Shown piece after piece: positions 21,201-30,107 of a DNA stretch of 64,000 bases. The position numbers were made by a program, and so were the translations under genes. Each line of letters opens with the position of its first letter. Position 1 is the first letter of the stretch. The DNA is from Symbiodinium natans. Lineage: Eukaryota; Sar; Dinophyceae; Suessiales; Symbiodiniaceae. The stretch is from assembly GCA_905221605.1 (NCBI GenBank), contig CAJNDS010000163.1:1-64000 (forward strand). The letters are read 5' to 3'. The notes under the pieces are model-generated. The model did not search any database. It was not told the origin of the DNA and worked only from the letters and a program-made list of their open reading frames with translations.

Positions 21201-22467
21201 GAATGCCAGCCTGGTAGCCTATTGCGACAGCAATTGGGGCAGCGAGATGAGCGTAGCCCGGAAGAGCACCAGTGGCGGAGTGATCTACATCGCAGTGGAC
21301 GGTCTGTGGTACTGCATAAAGGGGTATAGCCGCCTGCAGAGCGTCGTGGCACTCAGCTCCGCAGAGGCAGAGTTGTTTGCCATCGCCGAGGCAGCGAAAG
21401 AGGTGGCAGGACTTGCGCAATTGACGGCGCATATCTGGGGCACCCTCCAGAAACCCCACCGCGTGTACACTGACTCTGCCTCAGCTAGGCAAATTGCCAG
21501 CATGGAGGGGCTACTCAGGCGCACGCGGCATATAGACTTGAGGTTGTGCTTTATCCAAGACGGTGTCCATAGCGGCGAGTTAGCAGTAGAGGGAGTGGCC
21601 GGAACCGAGAATGTGAGCGATCTTCTCACAAAGAATTTAAATCGCCTCCAAACAGCAAAGCATACAGCAACCCTCGGGCTAGAAGATGTCACCAACATCG
21701 ATTTCCGAGAGGTCCCAGCAGTCAGGTCTTGCTTGTTGCTGTCTGGAGTGCTAGATTCTGTACTCGGGCCAGACAACCTCGAATACGAAGCTTTCTGTCG
21801 GCTATGCGAACTCGAGACTGAATATTCGACTTTGCTAATCGAGTTTTGCACGAGTTCACGTTCGAATCTGTACCTGCAAGGAAGTGTGCACCAAGTATTT
21901 GTCCTGCCGATTACTCAAGGGGTTGACGGAACCTCGAATGACACCGTGGAGCGGGTCATGTCTGCAATGAATGTTGCGAGAGAATGGGGGATGAAGGTTG
22001 TTTTCTGGAGCAGCACTCCTTGTACCGGAGGTAGCCCGTACCAACGGCGACACGAAGATCGGCCGGGCTATCAGGACCATCTACAAGCTTTATTCACGGT
22101 GCATCGCAAGCTCTGGCGGAGCTTCTTAGTGATGGTGAACCACCCGCAAGTAGGGGTATGGGTCATAGAATGGCCGCAGCGGTGTGCCTACTGGGGATGG
22201 GCAAGCACCCGTTCGTTTGCAAAGCAACGAACCCATTACACTGGCGAAGTGCACGGCTGTGTTTCAGGCTTGGTAGGCAGAGATGGATTACCTATCCGAA
22301 AGATTTGGAAACTGATGTCGAACGATGAACAATTTGTGCGAACAATGTCCGAAACGTTTGCATGTACCTGCAAGGGAGATCATTCACGAAACTTTGATCT
22401 CAAAGCAACGCAGCACTATCCGCCAGCTTTCGCGGACGTCGCCCTGGAAAGCTTGCGACTGCGGTAA
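18262..22467 (+). CDS. Copia integrase-RT-RNase H with C-terminal extension
   Basis: No own start is visible; expression presumably came from the Gag-Pol frame. Domains in order: an HHCC-type integrase zinc segment (about 18405-18468, with DCEFC); integrase core with likely Asp near 18535, Asp at 18700 and Glu at 18799; Copia RT with SRWVLTQK, ARIVAKDF and YVDD (20671-20682); and RNase H with YCDSNWG (about 21220), ALSSAEAEL and DSASA. After RNase H about 250 residues remain, with VVFWSSTPCTGG (Cys at 22021) and VWVIEWP (Glu at 22168). This tail is not part of the standard Copia layout. The integrase core seems shortened. The open frame extends leftward to 16555, but that part belongs to other frames. 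Confidence 0.88.
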   Translation: MKGSTEKLNPILAALSQDERKEPDTRQPQQQFELVTEEGIIGDNVRSKHAELQHHMQGHVPYMSDCEFCQRTRGTTPARKRSDLNPREFQLDQCFFRKLAFIVLVHTMSFAIAVCFRPEGESAATTAEHLHPWVRHFGVKQPHFMSDAEGLTKNIAARLADVCEGTEDSFAPERHAPAAERAIRTLKGIVATHELELREHGVVLDAECADVFDLLFQYAAHTHNRFSVSVGSTMTPMQKIRGDRVRPQVTYPFGAVAFAKITRADADAKYARGIYLGPVLGSTGHAMEIRLDSGETKRVIAPGLKLLYPLRFDSNLLPGAKALDGFLPPPEAPKTKELFLPYVPGGGPPIDWVRQHGVTPKCPGCQEGVSSSRHSQKCVKRYQKWLRDSIDDALEALDEGPRVDRRPEELIGEDPYDDDEQMKPNKRTRFGGEEVRAFDPEQAGVGDLEIPEMSVPDADWNVSEYQPSEAEDEDMGDAPVHPQTFHEGVPVRYLEELLESAHYTPQPLSCCDHYDVEAACHLLVGRSSVEKFPYVCLNTTTQRQHHKQQQSVEREAVELLNLQDHPCVCSSVKEKREDESAGAYMRIQDRTLWVNRPRASYDDLEGFQLDPEETWQGIKKEVNALDSLKVGYARSKNEIDEYRKANPNCRTVKSRWVLTQKAPGLVRARIVAKDFAHGRPSALDLGLSSNTASVEALKIALARAAKGKMRAYGLDISTAFLFAQVVEPTIIELPSTFALESGETAYLILEKALYGLRSASLSWQRHLNRIVSALGLQASPLEPTLFSGWVNLESGWEYIIMLAYVDDLLIVSSTEKGFEYVHEALSSVLKVKVTGRLIEDGQMEFLGRLIRWDGRQIMLGVKPEYVKSVFTSFGWDISTVKASLTTPDIRSMYDEESVEEPSKELSSEAASRFRSCLGKIGWLCQTRSDITYFHSMLSRGQSMPRQVHEDALRKFLRWLAAFPLLDQIFPLGDGKTNEGENASLVAYCDSNWGSEMSVARKSTSGGVIYIAVDGLWYCIKGYSRLQSVVALSSAEAELFAIAEAAKEVAGLAQLTAHIWGTLQKPHRVYTDSASARQIASMEGLLRRTRHIDLRLCFIQDGVHSGELAVEGVAGTENVSDLLTKNLNRLQTAKHTATLGLEDVTNIDFREVPAVRSCLLLSGVLDSVLGPDNLEYEAFCRLCELETEYSTLLIEFCTSSRSNLYLQGSVHQVFVLPITQGVDGTSNDTVERVMSAMNVAREWGMKVVFWSSTPCTGGSPYQRRHEDRPGYQDHLQALFTVHRKLWRSFLVMVNHPQVGVWVIEWPQRCAYWGWASTRSFAKQRTHYTGEVHGCVSGLVGRDGLPIRKIWKLMSNDEQFVRTMSETFACTCKGDHSRNFDLKATQHYPPAFADVALESLRLR

Positions 22468-22610
22468 TTCGCGCCCGCCCGCCCGCCCCTGGCTTCCCCG
22501 CCCACCCGCCCAGCCAGGTTACTTTGCGAGAGTTGGTCGACCTCCAGCGGTCTGAAGCAGCGGCTTTGCGTGGAGCTTAGTTGACGTGACCAACAGTGAA
22601 ACTCTTGGTC

Positions 22611-22622
22611 ATGAGGGGGAGT
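22611..22622 (+). promoter_or_regulatory. Polypurine tract of the Copia element
   Basis: GAGGGGGA at 22613-22620 lies immediately before the inferred 3' LTR start TGATATATG. This is where second-strand DNA synthesis is primed in LTR elements. Confidence 0.6.
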
Positions 22623-22634
22623 TGATATATGTGA
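22623..22634 (+). repeat. Target-site copy 1 (TGATATATGTGA)
   Basis: This is the first of five copies of the same 12-mer that separate the four nested insertions; the others are at 25132, 34776, 37923 and 40423. The base after the 12-mer is T at the first two copies and C at the last three. This copy is preceded by Copia sequence and the last is followed by it. The three in between are each preceded by CGCTTTCGAG, the 3' end of an insertion. Confidence 0.85.
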
Positions 22635-22762
22635 TGGCTCAAGATCTCGGCTCAACCCCGGTGGGGTGCACAGGTAGCAGAGCGGTAGCTGTGTGAACCA
22701 GCCTCGAGTCCCCTAACTGTTTTGGGTACCAGGCCTGCTTTTTCACAGCCTTCATTTGAGCC

Positions 22763-23680
22763 ATGTCCAGAGCACCTGTGCAGTCGAGATCCTCACTGCC
22801 AGCAAGTGAAGGGTTGGAGTCATCTCACCCAACTTGCTCTGCAGAGAGCCAGAAAGAAGGCACGGCCCGACTGGAGGGCGAAGCAGCCCGGCTTGGGGAA
22901 CTCTTCCCTTATGCGAGTCCTCTTACAGCCGGCTGTGGAGTTTTTCCAGCCTTGGAAGACCAGGTAAGTTGCTCGAGCAGCCTGGCAAGTGCAGAGCGAA
23001 CTTGGGCCCATAGAGCCAATTGTGGCTCCAGCCAAGGCAGGACTTTTCACCAAGCACTCTGCTTTCGCTGGTTTCACAAGGGCCGGAAAGAATGGCTGCT
23101 CCTCGCAGAGGACAGCAGAGTGTATTTTGTTCGCACTAGCAAATCCGGCAAAACAGTTAGAGCCGGACCTTGTGGGCAATGGCGATGCATGGAAGACCCA
23201 GCAGAGCTCCACGGGGGAACGGGGGGCGACCCGCCCGTGCAGTGGCTTCGCCTGTTAAACTTTAACTGCACTGGCTGTGGTAATATTCCAACCCATAACC
23301 TCAGTTTTGTGCCAGGTCCTGGGAAAAGGCAACCAGCGATCTTGCACGGAGAGGATGGAAGACGCATCGAGCTCCACTGTGCCCTTTGTCTAGAAAACTT
23401 TCTAGCTTGCACGTGGAGCTGGCCGAGTTTTGACCAAGCAGTTAGGAGACCGGTGTTCCTGGACGACGCTTCCCTTGCTGACTTGCGTCAGTTAGGTCAC
23501 CAAGTTATGCAGCCCGCACAGCCTTCGCTGGTTCCGCTGTCTTCTGCAGCCAGCGCACATGGCTGGACTTTCCTTGAGGAAGGGTGTTCTCAGGATCCAG
23601 ACTCCCCAGAAGAAGCATGCAGCAGTGACTGGCAAGTGTGTGGCTTTGAAGATTTGGAAGACATCCCATGGGAGGTCTGA
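22763..23680 (+). CDS. Uncharacterised zinc-ribbon protein of the 2.5-kb element (copy A)
   Basis: This encodes 305 residues from ATG. I do not recognise the family. It has a possible zinc ribbon with CTGC at residues 169-172 and CALC at 206-209, a Trp-rich middle and an acidic C-terminus (GFEDLEDIPWEV). Copy B (38064-38981) differs at only a small number of residues and keeps the frame open, so the ORF may have been under selection, or both copies are young. The position inside an element with LINE-type ends suggests that the product acts in the element's own spread or was captured from a host gene. Nothing visible shows an enzyme. Confidence 0.65.
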   Translation: MSRAPVQSRSSLPASEGLESSHPTCSAESQKEGTARLEGEAARLGELFPYASPLTAGCGVFPALEDQVSCSSSLASAERTWAHRANCGSSQGRTFHQALCFRWFHKGRKEWLLLAEDSRVYFVRTSKSGKTVRAGPCGQWRCMEDPAELHGGTGGDPPVQWLRLLNFNCTGCGNIPTHNLSFVPGPGKRQPAILHGEDGRRIELHCALCLENFLACTWSWPSFDQAVRRPVFLDDASLADLRQLGHQVMQPAQPSLVPLSSAASAHGWTFLEEGCSQDPDSPEEACSSDWQVCGFEDLEDIPWEV

Positions 23681-25076
23681 CCTACTTCAGCCCCAACCCA
23701 CCCAAATTGCAGGAGCTTTGCCCTGCCAGAATCAAGGGCGAGACTATCCCCTCCGGAATCCATTCAGGGTGAGGCTTCTCCCCGTTTCAATCAGTGACGG
23801 TCTTTCGAGTCCGTTTCCAAATTGTGAGTGCCTCAGGGCACCAAAGAGAATCTTGCATAGAATTGGATCATGATTTGATCGCATAAGGTTGCAGGTGTAA
23901 GAATGCAAGCAAGCAAGTGCTCAGTCCCGGCACATACCCAGATCCATCCATCGGAATATTCGCAGTCGTTCCGTTGGTCACCCTGCAGGACAAGCCGCCT
24001 TGATGTGGCTTTAGTACAGCCTGACACCGGTTTGGCCCCCTTGTTCGGTCTGTTGAGCAGACCGCTGGACCGGGTTTTCGGGCTCAGGAGCTTGCGGGTC
24101 TTCCACAGGCCCAACACGGGGTTCTCGCAAACACAGCGCCCGAAAGGATAACGTCAGAACCGGACCCTGAAGATCCTCACTGGTTGATGAGGGGAGGGAG
24201 CGCGCTGAGATGTTGGGGAACGGACGAGGATCCTAGTACTTACCGGTCGGTTGTGGCCGAGGGCATGCAGCCCGGCATCAGTTTGGGGTTACCCGTGTTT
24301 GGCCTGCCGAGGATTTCCTTTGAGTTTCCTGCAGGGTGCTGTTGTTTCTCTCCGGGTGGTGCAAGCCCATCCTGGAGGAAGCCTAGCGGCAGGCGTTGTT
24401 TGGTAGGGACCAAAACCTAGGCTGACGGACAGCCTGAGGCACCAGATTGCGGAGGTTAAAGGCTGTGGCTCGGTGCCCGAAAGCCTGCCCAGCTGAGATG
24501 CCCAAATCAACCAAGCCCTCCCTGCGTGCAAGTGGTGTGGGCTCCTCTGGAGCCGCTGAGGTTGAACCAGTGAGTAAGAGCGAGAAAGCTGGTTCTTCCT
24601 CCCTGGTGAGTAAGTGCGAGAAAACCAGGTCAGCATACGGGGCAAACAGGAGCTCAGTGCTGCTGCGGCATGAGTTTCTGGGGCCTAGGTTAGTAAGTGC
24701 GAGAAAGCTTAGGCCTGCTCCGGTGGTTGGCGACTTTTGCCTTCCACTTGTTTGCAGTTTGTACAGGCATTGCCCATGTGTCGGTTCCGGACCTTCTGCC
24801 TTTTCTGAGTGAGCCGAATGTGGGTGAGTTTCTCCCCTGTACAGGCAGGGCGTATAGGGTAGGCAGTACAGACCAGGCAGTTCAACCTGCAGAACATTTG
24901 CCTAGGGCTTTGTATAGAGCCAAACCAGTGAGTAGCCGTAGGCCGCCGAGCTTCTCGCGGAACTGGTTAAGCCCTCATTGCTTTCTCTCGGTGTTCCCTG
25001 CACATAGTTCGGCCGTGTTAAGCAGGCCAAGGACACCTCGAGAGTTTTTCCTTTTCTGTGCATAGTTAATACCTTC

Positions 25077-25092
25077 CGGAACTTCGGTTCCG
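25077..25092 (+). other. Conserved 3' hairpin with UUCG loop
   Basis: CGGAAC-TTCG-GTTCCG forms a six-pair stem closed by C-G around a UUCG tetraloop. The same place in the LINE copies has CGGGAC-TTTG-GTCCCG (34722-34737), where an A-T pair has become G-C. A second short stem, AGCC...GGCT, follows in all copies. It is probably the 3' RNA signal read by the LINE reverse transcriptase. Confidence 0.65.
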
Positions 25093-25259
25093 AAGAGCCT
25101 AACCTGGCTAGCGACGCAGTCCGCTTTCGAGTGATATATGTGATGATGGCTCAAGGCTCAACCCCGGTGGGGTGCACACAGTAGCTGAGCGGTAGCTGTG
25201 GTGAACCAGCCTCGAGTCCTCAAACAGTCGTTGGGGAACAGGCCTCATTCAACCCCAGC

Positions 25260-25598
25260 TTGTCCGTAGTTAGAGCCATCTGTGTGTCAGTGCAAGGCGA
25301 GTCAGGGGTCCCCCACACCACGGCGGGCAGAGAGCGATCTCGCACCCCCGAGGTGCAGCGTTTTGGGGTAGCCGAGAGGGTTCCCTTGGAGGAATCAATC
25401 AAGCCCTATTTACAAGCCGAGTTCGAGGAGCAGCCCAGTGCCCGCGACCTCACACCGGGGCAGAGGGTCACAAACCAACTCCGTGCTTTGGCTCGTTGGT
25501 CTAAGACCAGGAACGACTGGATCGTTGACGCTGGAAAACTTCTGTCGGAGGCCCGCCGGCAGAAGTGGTGTGCCGAACTCAATAAGTCCAACATCTGA
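25260..25598 (+). CDS. Small LINE ORF of unknown function
   Basis: An open frame of about 112 codons whose first listed codon is TTG. In the 2.5-kb elements the corresponding place has GAGCCATG, whereas here it reads GAGCCATC, so a start codon may have been lost. The product is basic at its end (SEARRQKWCAELNK). No domain is recognised. It precedes the zinc-ribbon ORF by 54 bases. Confidence 0.4.
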   Translation: MSVVRAICVSVQGESGVPHTTAGRERSRTPEVQRFGVAERVPLEESIKPYLQAEFEEQPSARDLTPGQRVTNQLRALARWSKTRNDWIVDAGKLLSEARRQKWCAELNKSNI

Positions 25599-25652
25599 GC
25601 CCTTCCTTCAGGCTAGGAGCCTCTGTTTTCTACTTGGCTTTTCCTGACCAAG

Positions 25653-26615
25653 ATGAGCTTCACAACCTGCGAGCATTGCTACACAGGATGGGTTCCTCGC
25701 CAGGACCTAGCTTGGTATCCCACCTGCTGGCATTGTGGCAAACAGTGGAAAAAGAAGCCAAAGAAAACGGGGGATTGGTCCTGGGGCACAGAGAGGAAGT
25801 GGACGCCAGAGCGGGTGAGAATCTCCCCAAAAGCTCAAAAGGGCATCAGAGCTGTGAAGGCCCTAGATCAGGCATGGCAGCACCTGGACGAAGGAGCCCG
25901 GACTGCGTTAGAAGCGGCAGGCTGGACCCCGAAGCACCCGCAACCACCCCCGGGCCTGGAAGCCAGAGGAGCCATGTCTGATCAAGAATACAAGGAGGCC
26001 GCACAGAGCCTGTGGAACGGAGCAGATGAAGCAGCCAAGATTCTGCTCAAGGAAGCAGGCATAGAGGAGCCCAAGGATGAGCAAATGGAGGAGGTTCCAC
26101 CAAAAGTGCGACTTCAGAAAACAATGGCGGCCTACAAACAGAACACGAATGAGCTTCGCTCGCTCATTGCCAAGAAGGTTCAGCTCCAAAGCCGCACCGA
26201 AAGGCTCAAGGAACAGTTTGAGCAGAGTATGAAAGAACTTGCAGCAATGTCGGAGAAAATCGCCCAGAAAGAGCAGGACATCCTCAAGATCCAATCCGCA
26301 GTCAAGGAGCAGGTTGAAAAGGAGGATCAACCAAAGCAGGCCGTTGAAGCCAGCAGGCTCCTAAGATGTGCCGGCATTGCCCTCACGCCTGAGCAGCAGG
26401 CGCAGCTGAACAAGCATCTCAGACATGAGGCCGAAGAAGGGGAGCCCCAGAATTTCCCCACCTGGAAGAAGGAGGTGGGAGTACCGGCCGAGTTGATAGG
26501 TGCTGCCCTTCCAGAGGGAACAGAGTTCGGCCCGACAAGAAGAAGATTGGATTTTCGGAGTAGCCCGACCGAGGGTCGAGCTACTCCCCTTGAAAGTCAG
26601 GATGAGCATCTGTAG
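25653..26615 (+). CDS. LINE ORF1-like protein, zinc ribbon plus coiled coil
   Basis: This encodes 320 residues from ATG. Residues 6-28 form a zinc ribbon (CEHC...CWHC). A Lys/Trp-rich segment follows, and residues of about 150-235 are rich in Glu, Gln and Lys with heptad-like spacing, which suggests a coiled coil. The size, the basic and zinc-binding start and the coiled coil resemble ORF1 proteins of LINEs, which coat the element RNA and form trimers. That role is inferred; I see no RRM or CTD-like fold. The ORF ends about 270 bases before the first ATG of the main ORF. Confidence 0.6.
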   Translation: MSFTTCEHCYTGWVPRQDLAWYPTCWHCGKQWKKKPKKTGDWSWGTERKWTPERVRISPKAQKGIRAVKALDQAWQHLDEGARTALEAAGWTPKHPQPPPGLEARGAMSDQEYKEAAQSLWNGADEAAKILLKEAGIEEPKDEQMEEVPPKVRLQKTMAAYKQNTNELRSLIAKKVQLQSRTERLKEQFEQSMKELAAMSEKIAQKEQDILKIQSAVKEQVEKEDQPKQAVEASRLLRCAGIALTPEQQAQLNKHLRHEAEEGEPQNFPTWKKEVGVPAELIGAALPEGTEFGPTRRRLDFRSSPTEGRATPLESQDEHL

Positions 26616-26882
26616 GGCACAGGGCCACAGTGGAGTGAGGCGCGGCACTCCCTCTGGCAAGGGCCCGCAGCGTACGCGTCACAGTTTTGCAGTATTGCAG
26701 GTGGATGTGCACCGTTGGAGCAGCTAGTTTTTCTGCCTCCTCAGGAGGGTCACAGGATTCGGCGCCATTGGAGACCGAAGCAAGGAGGCAAGGAGACCCA
26801 GGGCAGTCAAGGCCCGCGACTGAGCCCTGTGGTCAAATATGTTCTAAACAGGCTGGACTCCGCCTGCAAGACTTACACGACC

Positions 26883-29800
26883 ATGGCTCATGATGAGCAA
26901 GCCCCAGTTCCCACACAAGGGTTTGGGGCGCAATTTTGCAGCACTCCGACTACTCTCGACTCTGACCGAGGAGCTACTCCCCTGCTCTTACCGGCGGATA
27001 CGGAGCATGAAGAGAGTTTCTCCTTCAGCACGCAGGAGCAGCCTGTTTGTGCAGAAGGTACGGCTAGTGTAAACAAGTGGCTTTTGAGGAGTAGGAGAAA
27101 GACCACTCCCAGAAAGACAGCACTGGCCTTTGTTAAAGCGGAGTCGCCAGTCGGCCTCAGTGGCCCCAAATTCTTTCCCGCGTCTTTGCTAGATGATAGC
27201 GACACGACGCAAACCCCAGCAACTTGTACAGCTTCAGTGGGAACCAGACTACCTTCAGGGCATACTGGTCAAAAAACCAGGAAGAAGCATGCCCTCGTGG
27301 AACCACGAAACCGAAAGCAAGCCAAGCTGTGGCACAAGTTAGAGGTTCAACTCGACGGACAGCACGCTATCAGTGCCGATGCCGAAGAGACAATCATTGA
27401 ACTAGCGGACCAAGCCCCTCAGAACGAAGGGCTATTGGAGCACTGGACCTTGGAGCAGCTTTTCAGCTGTGCTTCTCGAGGCCCGTCGGTAGGGGTATCA
27501 CCCTTGAGGATGGCTCTCAAGGACGTGCAACAGCAGCTAAGCCTTCCCTCCAAAGAACCACTTCAAATTCGCTCTTCCAATGTCACCAGTTGGAGGGCGG
27601 AAATTGTTACCTGGCTTGACCAACTCAAGGAGCCGGTAGTGTGCCTTCAAGAAACCCACCTTATCGGAGACTCAAGAGAGTCAGCGGCCCGGAAAGCAGC
27701 ACGATGCGGCTATGAGTTGCATGGCGGGTCGGGCTCCCCTGGTCAAGGGAAAGGAGTCCTCGGAGGTACGGGGATCTTGGTCCGTAAGCATTGGCAAGCC
27801 CGGTTCTTAAATCATGTTTCTTTTGAGGGGGGCGGTTTCACTGCAGTTGCGGTCAGAACTAGACAGGCGGAGATTGCATGTTTCAGCGTCTACTTGCGGT
27901 CAGGTGTAGCGTATGATTCGCACCCTAATGCTGAAATCCTGTCCCACCTAATGGCAAATATAAAGGCTCACTCCGGGCACTGGTTTGCCATAGGGGATTG
28001 GAATGTGGCTCCGGAGGAGCTCCTGGCCAGTAACATCCTCAGTGAACTCCAGGCCTACCCGATTGTGACTGGGCAGGCTACGTGTGATAGCGGCAACGAA
28101 CTTGACTACTGCATCTGCAGTAGCAAGCTCAGGAGCATCTCCAGCATCGCTGCAGATTGGACTGCTCCACATCGGCCCCACTCTAGCCTGATCCTCACTT
28201 GCGATACGATGGGGGGCCAGTGTAAGGTTTTCCAGCTTCCTGCGTTTGGACCTGTTGGTGAAGTGGCAGGGTGTAGCAGGAAATTGCTGTGCATCACGCA
28301 TATCAAGTGGATGGGGCGCGAGATTTCTGATGAAGTCTCGCTGGCATTTGCCGCCCTGGCACAAGAGTGTTCGGCAACGGTGTGTCCCGAAGAAACCGCC
28401 GTCCGGGGCATCACCTTGTCATTGAAACACGGTCGACTTCTGGCCCCGTCCAAAGTCTATAAGTACACGGACAATCATGCAAAATGGCAGAGGCTGCAGG
28501 TCTGGACAAATGAAACCCCCCAAAAAATCATCAAGGCCGATGAGCTCGAGAACCTGTTGTCAGGCCTGATTGATTCCGAGGCCCAGGAAATCAATGGCGA
28601 CAAACAGGCAAAGATCAAATCCCTTCTCGCCGGGGAAGACGACATCGATACCCGCAAGTGGATCGAGGACGAAGCCTCAAAGGCCCAAAAGGAGCACGTC
28701 CGTTGCGATAAGGAGCGTTACAAGGAGTGGCTTGACGGCGCCGTTCAGAAAGGAATGAGGCCTCTCTTCCGTGCCATGAAAAGCCATGAATCTGGTCTGG
28801 ATAGGCCTTTCCAAACAATGGAACCCATGCTACGTCCATACTGTCGATTGGCCCAGTGGCAACCGATTTGGCAAGGAGAGTTCGAGCCTGTTCCAACCGT
28901 TTTTCCCCTACTGCTCGAAGAAGCCAAGCGAGAGGCCGAGCTACTCCCTCCGCTAGACCCGCTGGCAATCATGCTCCGCATCAAACGTCTGCCTCTGAAA
29001 GCCCCAGGACCAGATGGATGGACGATTCCCTTCCTTAAAGCCCTGCCTGAAAAACGGGTCGAGGATCTCACCCATTTCTTTCACCTTGTGGAAAAAACCG
29101 GCCAGGCCCCGCATCAGTGGTGTACCACTCAGGTCACCATGCTTGTTAAGTCGGAAGAGATTGAACGCCCGATTGCTTTATGCCATGTAGCGTACAAGCT
29201 TTGGACCCAAGCCAGGTACAACCTGGTGGCTGAATGGATAGCCCGCTTTGAGCTTGTAGCCCCGTGGGACGCGGCCCGTCCAGGACAAGCTTGCTTGGAC
29301 ATTTCTGTCCGCAGAGTCTTCCTCTCCGAAATCAGCCGTTCGAGAGGTTTAAGTCGGGTGAGTATTTTCATCGACCTCACGACCTTTTATGAGACAGTCG
29401 AGCATGAGCTGTTGATCCAACAAGCCAAAATCCTGGGTTTCCCCCAGGTCGTCCTCAATATAGCGCTCCAGATATATCGAGGCGAAAGACTGATCTCCTC
29501 TGAGGGTCGAGTTTCTCACCCCTTATGGGCCAGCAGGGGCATAATGGCAGGCTGCCCCATAGCCCCTGCCCTGGCAAAGCTGGCACTGTTTCCCACTTGC
29601 CAGAAAGTTTACCAGTCGAACCGGATCCAGTCCATGGATGTATGGCTGGATGACATCTCTGTCGATGTCGAGCACCGCGAACCGCAGACAGCAGCAAGGC
29701 AGGCGCTTGCAGTGTTCCGCACGCTTCAGTCGGAGCTAGGAGCAGCCAAGCTGCAGCTCAGCATCCGGAAGTCCGCTTTTGTATGCTCTGATGGGTCTGC

Positions 29801-30107
29801 GGAAAAAGAACTCCGTATCAGGAGAAAGGTCAAAGAGCCGCAGGTGCAAAGTCTCGTCAAAGACCTGGGGGCGGATTCGTCTGGAGGCCGAAGGAGGCGG
29901 GTAAAGACCTCAAACAGCCGCATTCAGAAAGCGGTCAAGAGGAGCGGCAAACTTCATCGGTTAGGGCTAGGCCAGAAAAAGCATGCGATTCGCGCTTTCA
30001 AAACCAGCGCCTTTACGGCAGGCACCTGGGGGCACCAGGCCCAAGGGCTATCTCCAAAGAGAATGAAGGTGGTGAGGGGAATGGCGGTGTCCCACTCCCA
30101 CTCATGA
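26883..30107 (+). CDS. LINE endonuclease and reverse transcriptase (5' part of the main ORF)
   Basis: The frame is open from 26715, and the first ATG is 26883. An APE-type endonuclease follows: VCLQETH near 27640, GDWNVAP near 27993, ELDYCI near 28098 and HRPHSS near 28170. This is the set that nicks target DNA to prime reverse transcription. RT motifs are LKAPGPDGWTIPFLKALP (about 28997), SIFIDLTTFYETVEHELL, SRGIMAGCPIAPALAKLA and VWLDDISVDV, with the two catalytic Asp at 29648-29653 (WLDD in place of YADD). The stop at 30105-30107 lies six bases inside the minisatellite insert at 30099-31009. Without that insert the frame would run on into RNase H, giving about 1,767 codons. Confidence 0.88.
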   Translation: MAHDEQAPVPTQGFGAQFCSTPTTLDSDRGATPLLLPADTEHEESFSFSTQEQPVCAEGTASVNKWLLRSRRKTTPRKTALAFVKAESPVGLSGPKFFPASLLDDSDTTQTPATCTASVGTRLPSGHTGQKTRKKHALVEPRNRKQAKLWHKLEVQLDGQHAISADAEETIIELADQAPQNEGLLEHWTLEQLFSCASRGPSVGVSPLRMALKDVQQQLSLPSKEPLQIRSSNVTSWRAEIVTWLDQLKEPVVCLQETHLIGDSRESAARKAARCGYELHGGSGSPGQGKGVLGGTGILVRKHWQARFLNHVSFEGGGFTAVAVRTRQAEIACFSVYLRSGVAYDSHPNAEILSHLMANIKAHSGHWFAIGDWNVAPEELLASNILSELQAYPIVTGQATCDSGNELDYCICSSKLRSISSIAADWTAPHRPHSSLILTCDTMGGQCKVFQLPAFGPVGEVAGCSRKLLCITHIKWMGREISDEVSLAFAALAQECSATVCPEETAVRGITLSLKHGRLLAPSKVYKYTDNHAKWQRLQVWTNETPQKIIKADELENLLSGLIDSEAQEINGDKQAKIKSLLAGEDDIDTRKWIEDEASKAQKEHVRCDKERYKEWLDGAVQKGMRPLFRAMKSHESGLDRPFQTMEPMLRPYCRLAQWQPIWQGEFEPVPTVFPLLLEEAKREAELLPPLDPLAIMLRIKRLPLKAPGPDGWTIPFLKALPEKRVEDLTHFFHLVEKTGQAPHQWCTTQVTMLVKSEEIERPIALCHVAYKLWTQARYNLVAEWIARFELVAPWDAARPGQACLDISVRRVFLSEISRSRGLSRVSIFIDLTTFYETVEHELLIQQAKILGFPQVVLNIALQIYRGERLISSEGRVSHPLWASRGIMAGCPIAPALAKLALFPTCQKVYQSNRIQSMDVWLDDISVDVEHREPQTAARQALAVFRTLQSELGAAKLQLSIRKSAFVCSDGSAEKELRIRRKVKEPQVQSLVKDLGADSSGGRRRRVKTSNSRIQKAVKRSGKLHRLGLGQKKHAIRAFKTSAFTAGTWGHQAQGLSPKRMKVVRGMAVSHSHS

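Larger units (their letters stand above)
22635..25131 (+). mobile_element. 2.5-kb non-autonomous element, copy A
   Basis: It begins with TGGCTCAAG and a conserved head of about 110 bp shared with the LINE at 25144. It contains one 305-codon ORF and a long region with repeated GTGAGTAAG(A/T)GCGAGAAA sequences (about 24571-24705). It ends in about 120 bp that match the LINE 3' end, including a hairpin at 25077-25092. It has no RT or endonuclease, so it probably moved with LINE-encoded enzymes. It is flanked by TGATATATGTGA. Copy B at 37935-40422 is very similar. Confidence 0.8.

Noticed and set aside
16555-22467. One single protein of 1,970 residues
   Set aside because: The part before about 18262 mixes frames: the protein-like signal moves to another frame near 17150 and ends at 18265. 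Only 18262-22467 is coherent Pol.
22675-22715. tRNA-like A and B boxes in the element head (TAGCAGAGCGGTAGC, CTCGAGTCC)
   Set aside because: The two boxes are only about 17 bases apart, too close for a tRNA promoter, and no cloverleaf forms.
24560-24720. Repeated GTGAGTAAG as real 5' splice sites
   Set aside because: They match donor consensus, but no matching acceptors or coding flanks are seen, and they recur identically in both copies as part of a repeat.
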